Assembly: GCA_945887855.1 (NCBI GenBank)
Contig: CAMCZP010000015.1
Location: forward strand, 1 to 55,706
Origin: Leptospira interrogans serovar Manilae
Lineage (GTDB): Bacteria > Spirochaetota > Leptospiria > Leptospirales > Leptospiraceae
Length of the DNA: 55,706 nucleotides
Reading direction: 5' to 3'
The notes below the pieces were generated by a model that worked only from the letters and a program-made list of their open reading frames with translations, was not told the DNA's origin and did not search any database. Within the stretch, counting starts at the first letter, position 1. Every line of letters starts with the position of its first letter. A program made the translations under genes and the position numbers. This document shows, one piece after another, positions 53,300 to 55,706 of the stretch.

Positions 53300-54034
53300 A
53301 TGAATAAACATATAAAAATATTTTTCTCCTCAATACTCATACTTTTATTTATTAGCAAGTGTGAGTCTAGTTCAAATACTAGTTCTACAAGTGCTCTTGC
53401 ATTGAGTGCCTTGACATACCCTATCATCACATCTTTAGAACCTAATCAAATCTATTCAACATTCACATTTGAAGGTGTTGTATACCCAGCCGCTTCTATC
53501 AAAATACTGGGAAGAAATTTTTCTGCAGTGCTTTCAGATAATGTGATTTCCTTCAACGGAATTATTGGGTCTATACTGAGTGCTACGGCTACTGAAATTA
53601 CTGCAACAGTTCCAGATGGGGTGAGTTCTGGAGTATTGACAGTTGCTAAGAATGGAGGAAGCTGCACCAGTCTTGATAAAAAATCCGGGATTAATTGTAT
53701 TGGAACGGATATTTATGTGAATTGTTATTCTCCATTTAAAAGTACGTATGGTTCTGAAGTGTCTCTAAAATTTGGTTCCCAAAATTCAGTAGAGTTTACT
53801 GAGTCTATAGGCACTAAAGTATTTAGAGTCGATCTACCCGAAGGGAATAGAACACTTTTATTAAATTGTCCTAGTGAAATGACAGTAACTGTATTTTCAA
53901 AAACATGTTCTCCTACAAAAACAACTTCGGTTGTTCCTAGTGCAATTAGTCCTCAAATCCAAGTTACGGGAGGATACACAATGCAATTTTTTGTGACTAC
54001 TCAATCTGGTTCCTGTACGATTAGTATTTTTTGA
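53300..54034 (+). CDS. IPT/TIG-domain lipoprotein
   Basis: 244 residues. Signal peptide with FISKC (Cys21) as the lipobox. Residues about 40-115 form an IPT/TIG immunoglobulin-like domain (PIITSLEPNQIYS, GRNFSAVLSDNVISFNG, ITATVPDGVSSGVLTV). The C-terminal half has six Cys in spaced strands and no recognised domain. Exposed on or under the outer membrane. AGGA precedes the ATG. 2 nt before the next gene start. Confidence 0.78.
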   Translation: MNKHIKIFFSSILILLFISKCESSSNTSSTSALALSALTYPIITSLEPNQIYSTFTFEGVVYPAASIKILGRNFSAVLSDNVISFNGIIGSILSATATEITATVPDGVSSGVLTVAKNGGSCTSLDKKSGINCIGTDIYVNCYSPFKSTYGSEVSLKFGSQNSVEFTESIGTKVFRVDLPEGNRTLLLNCPSEMTVTVFSKTCSPTKTTSVVPSAISPQIQVTGGYTMQFFVTTQSGSCTISIF

Positions 54035-54035
54035 A

Positions 54036-54626
54036 ATGTCTGAAATTTCATATTCATTTATTAGCTTACTTGGATTGTTTTTATTAACAGCTGTACTACG
54101 GTTAATTGAATTATTTATTTCTAAAAAAAATGATTCTTTGAGGTCTACCGAGGCAAATATTCAAAAACCAAAAGAAGTTTTCTTTTTTCTTTTCATTATT
54201 CTACATGTATCATTTTTAATTTTTACACCACTGGAAGTTTACATATTAAATAGAAATTTCTATATATACTTAGGAATAAGTATGATATTTTTGTATTTAG
54301 TATGTTTGTTAATAAGATTTCATGTACTAAATGTACTGGGTAAAAATTGGAATACTAAAGTAATTTATAATCCTAGTGATGAGTTATCAATTACTACTAG
54401 TGGAATTTATAAATTTATAAGGCATCCTAATTATTTAGTTGTTATCTTAGAATTAACAGCTTTATCTCTATTTCATTCAGCATATTTTTCTTTTATAATC
54501 TTTTCTATACTGAATTTTATATTACTGTTTTTTCGAATTAGATTTGAAGAAAATGAATTATTTCAAAATTCAAAATACTCGAATCATTTTATAGATAAAA
54601 AAAGGTTTATTCCAGGTTTATTCTAG
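54036..54626 (+). CDS. Isoprenylcysteine carboxyl methyltransferase-family membrane protein
   Basis: 196 residues with five or so membrane helices. The C-terminal half has the family motif: ITTSGIYKFIRHPNYLVVILE (GxYxxxRHPxY) and a late RIRFEENELFQNSKY (FR(x)xxEExxL), which form the SAM-binding part in ICMT/PEMT-type enzymes. Substrate unknown; bacterial members methylate lipids or polyketides. It starts 1 nt after the TIG lipoprotein stop. A hydrophobic N-terminus lacks a cleavable signal. Confidence 0.85.
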   Translation: MSEISYSFISLLGLFLLTAVLRLIELFISKKNDSLRSTEANIQKPKEVFFFLFIILHVSFLIFTPLEVYILNRNFYIYLGISMIFLYLVCLLIRFHVLNVLGKNWNTKVIYNPSDELSITTSGIYKFIRHPNYLVVILELTALSLFHSAYFSFIIFSILNFILLFFRIRFEENELFQNSKYSNHFIDKKRFIPGLF

Positions 54627-54636
54627 ATAATCTCTC

Positions 54637-55706
54637 ATGCCTTTTTATAAATTATCACAGATATTTATAGTTGATATCAAAATATATATAATTATTTTTT
54701 CATTTTTTCTTAGCAATATTATAAAATCTGAAGTGATTCAATTGACGAAGGATTCTAATAAATATGATATAACTTCTAATATATTGGTAGCTTTAGTAGA
54801 AAAAACTGATGATTTTAAAATTGAATATTTATCATCTCTTTCAGATGACAGTTTCGAGAAGAATAGTGATAGCTATCTAAATAAAGAATTTATTAACAAA
54901 GATTTATTAATAAAATTTAAAATTATCTGTGATATTAATAGAAAATATTTCTTACAAATAAATGATCCTTTAATAGATTATATTGATATACTTGTATATT
55001 CAAAAGAAAAATCTTATAATTATAAATCTGGATGGTTGGTTCCTATTAATTTGAGATCAATAAAAGATCGAAAACATATCTTTGAACTTCCAAACATTAA
55101 TATAGATCAAGAATTTGATATTTACATTAAACTACGAAAAGAAGATAATATAAGTTTAAATCTGGAAGTGCTTACAGAGGAAGCATTGTGGCAGGAAAAT
55201 AGAGATAATAATTTAATCCTTGGATCTTATTATGGATTGATTTTTATAATTTTTATAATTTATATAATCGTTTATTTTGGATCAAAAGATTTAAAATATC
55301 TTCAAACTTCCTTATTTATATTTTCCGCATTATTTATGCAATTATGTATGCATGGAACTTTTTCAACTTTTTTTGATCAGGATATGATGTTAAATAAGAA
55401 GTTATATTTATCAAGTATATATATCTTTTATATGATTCTTTTTTATTCTATTTATAATTCTATCAGTAATAATAAAATTAATAATTTATTTTATTATATT
55501 GTAATAATTTCATTTCCTCTTCTATTTATAATATTAAATATTAATTATTTTATATCAATAAATATTATAAGATATATGGGAGTAATAGATTTTTTAATAT
55601 TATTTTATCTTTTTTATAAAAATTATCAATCAAAAGAAAACATCAAAGAATTACTTATTTGGACTCCTATAGTTATAGGGATATTTATAGCTTTTTTAAG
55701 ATATAA
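54637..55706 (+). CDS. 7TMR-DISM receptor, 3'-partial
   Basis: Open frame from ATG 54637 to the window edge (356 codons, no stop), so the gene is cut. A signal peptide or anchor (IYIIIFSFFLSNIIKS) leads to about 150 residues of beta-rich extracellular sequence (DLLIKFKIICDINRKYFLQI, YIDILVYSKEKSYNYKSGW, IYIKLRKEDNISLNLEVL) typical of a DISMED2 sensor, then a 7TMR-DISM membrane domain that starts LILGSYYGLIFIIFIIYIIV. At least five helices are seen. Family members usually end in a cyclase, kinase, GGDEF or PP2C domain, here beyond the window. The start has no strong ribosome-binding site. Confidence 0.85.
   Translation, partial: MPFYKLSQIFIVDIKIYIIIFSFFLSNIIKSEVIQLTKDSNKYDITSNILVALVEKTDDFKIEYLSSLSDDSFEKNSDSYLNKEFINKDLLIKFKIICDINRKYFLQINDPLIDYIDILVYSKEKSYNYKSGWLVPINLRSIKDRKHIFELPNINIDQEFDIYIKLRKEDNISLNLEVLTEEALWQENRDNNLILGSYYGLIFIIFIIYIIVYFGSKDLKYLQTSLFIFSALFMQLCMHGTFSTFFDQDMMLNKKLYLSSIYIFYMILFYSIYNSISNNKINNLFYYIVIISFPLLFIILNINYFISINIIRYMGVIDFLILFYLFYKNYQSKENIKELLIWTPIVIGIFIAFLRY

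Noticed and set aside
1..55706. CRISPR arrays, tRNA/rRNA genes, intact transposases, prophage
   Set aside because: Read for spaced repeats, tRNA-like arms and transposase motifs on both strands; none was convincing by eye.

Overview
The window is AT-rich (roughly one third G+C by eye), densely coded on both strands, and looks like chromosomal DNA of a Leptospira-like spirochaete (Leptospiraceae). The clues are many exported lipoproteins with relaxed lipoboxes, frequent TTG starts, an MsbA-type lipid A exporter (so a Gram-negative, LPS-bearing envelope), a signal-peptide protein resembling the periplasmic flagellar-coiling protein FcpA, and several TPR and REC-cyclase signalling proteins. The taxonomic call is an inference. 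I saw no tRNA, rRNA, CRISPR array or intact insertion sequence.

Layout. 1-6.4 kb is an accessory patch: a 5'-truncated short-chain dehydrogenase, two convergent Uma2-family genes with twin leaderless-type promoters and matching palindromes, small lipoproteins, an unrecognised conserved gene, a decayed antitoxin/PIN-toxin pair framed by a 38-bp direct repeat, and the broken remains of a class III nucleotide cyclase. 5.8-18.5 kb is mostly housekeeping: a YceJI-like membrane protein/YceI pair, mnmC, lepB, an AtpZ-like gene, an oligopeptide-type binding lipoprotein, a hydroxyacyl-CoA dehydrogenase/thiolase operon, dihydroorotase, a VOC protein and prfB (RF2, no frameshift). 18.6-25.5 kb has an outer-membrane-type protein, ilvD, a chemotaxis receptor and mqo. 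26-34.6 kb has the FcpA-like gene, prmC-peroxiredoxin, small lipoproteins, a cytoplasmic alpha-amylase, a second YceI lipoprotein and a quinone-reductase-like gene. 34.5-43.9 kb is envelope-related: an RND/MMPL transporter with an MlaC-like partner, an ABC-F ATPase with an unlisted 53-residue protein upstream, an acyl-CoA dehydrogenase and msbA.

The most interesting region is 44.0-47.9 kb. An H-NOX haem sensor (predicted NO-type) is followed 5 bp later by a protein joining the H-NOX-associated HNOBA/PAS domain of animal soluble guanylate cyclase to a coiled coil and a histidine-kinase dimerisation domain, but with an ATPase domain that lacks the usual DxGxG box. Converging on it is a two-gene unit of a sensor-less but intact histidine kinase and a receiver-cyclase response regulator. 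Together they carry every module of soluble guanylate cyclase (H-NOX, HNOBA, coiled coil, class III cyclase), distributed over separate proteins and bridged by a phosphorelay. That functional connection is inferred from domains and gene order.

47.9-55.7 kb: a minus-strand gene series (DegT aminotransferase, an atypical carbamoyltransferase, rsuA, then the kinase and cyclase above), followed on the plus strand by an adenosine-deaminase-like gene, a small DUF1289 gene missed by length cut-offs, a TPR protein, an IPT/TIG lipoprotein, an ICMT-type methyltransferase and a 7TMR-DISM receptor that runs off the window end.
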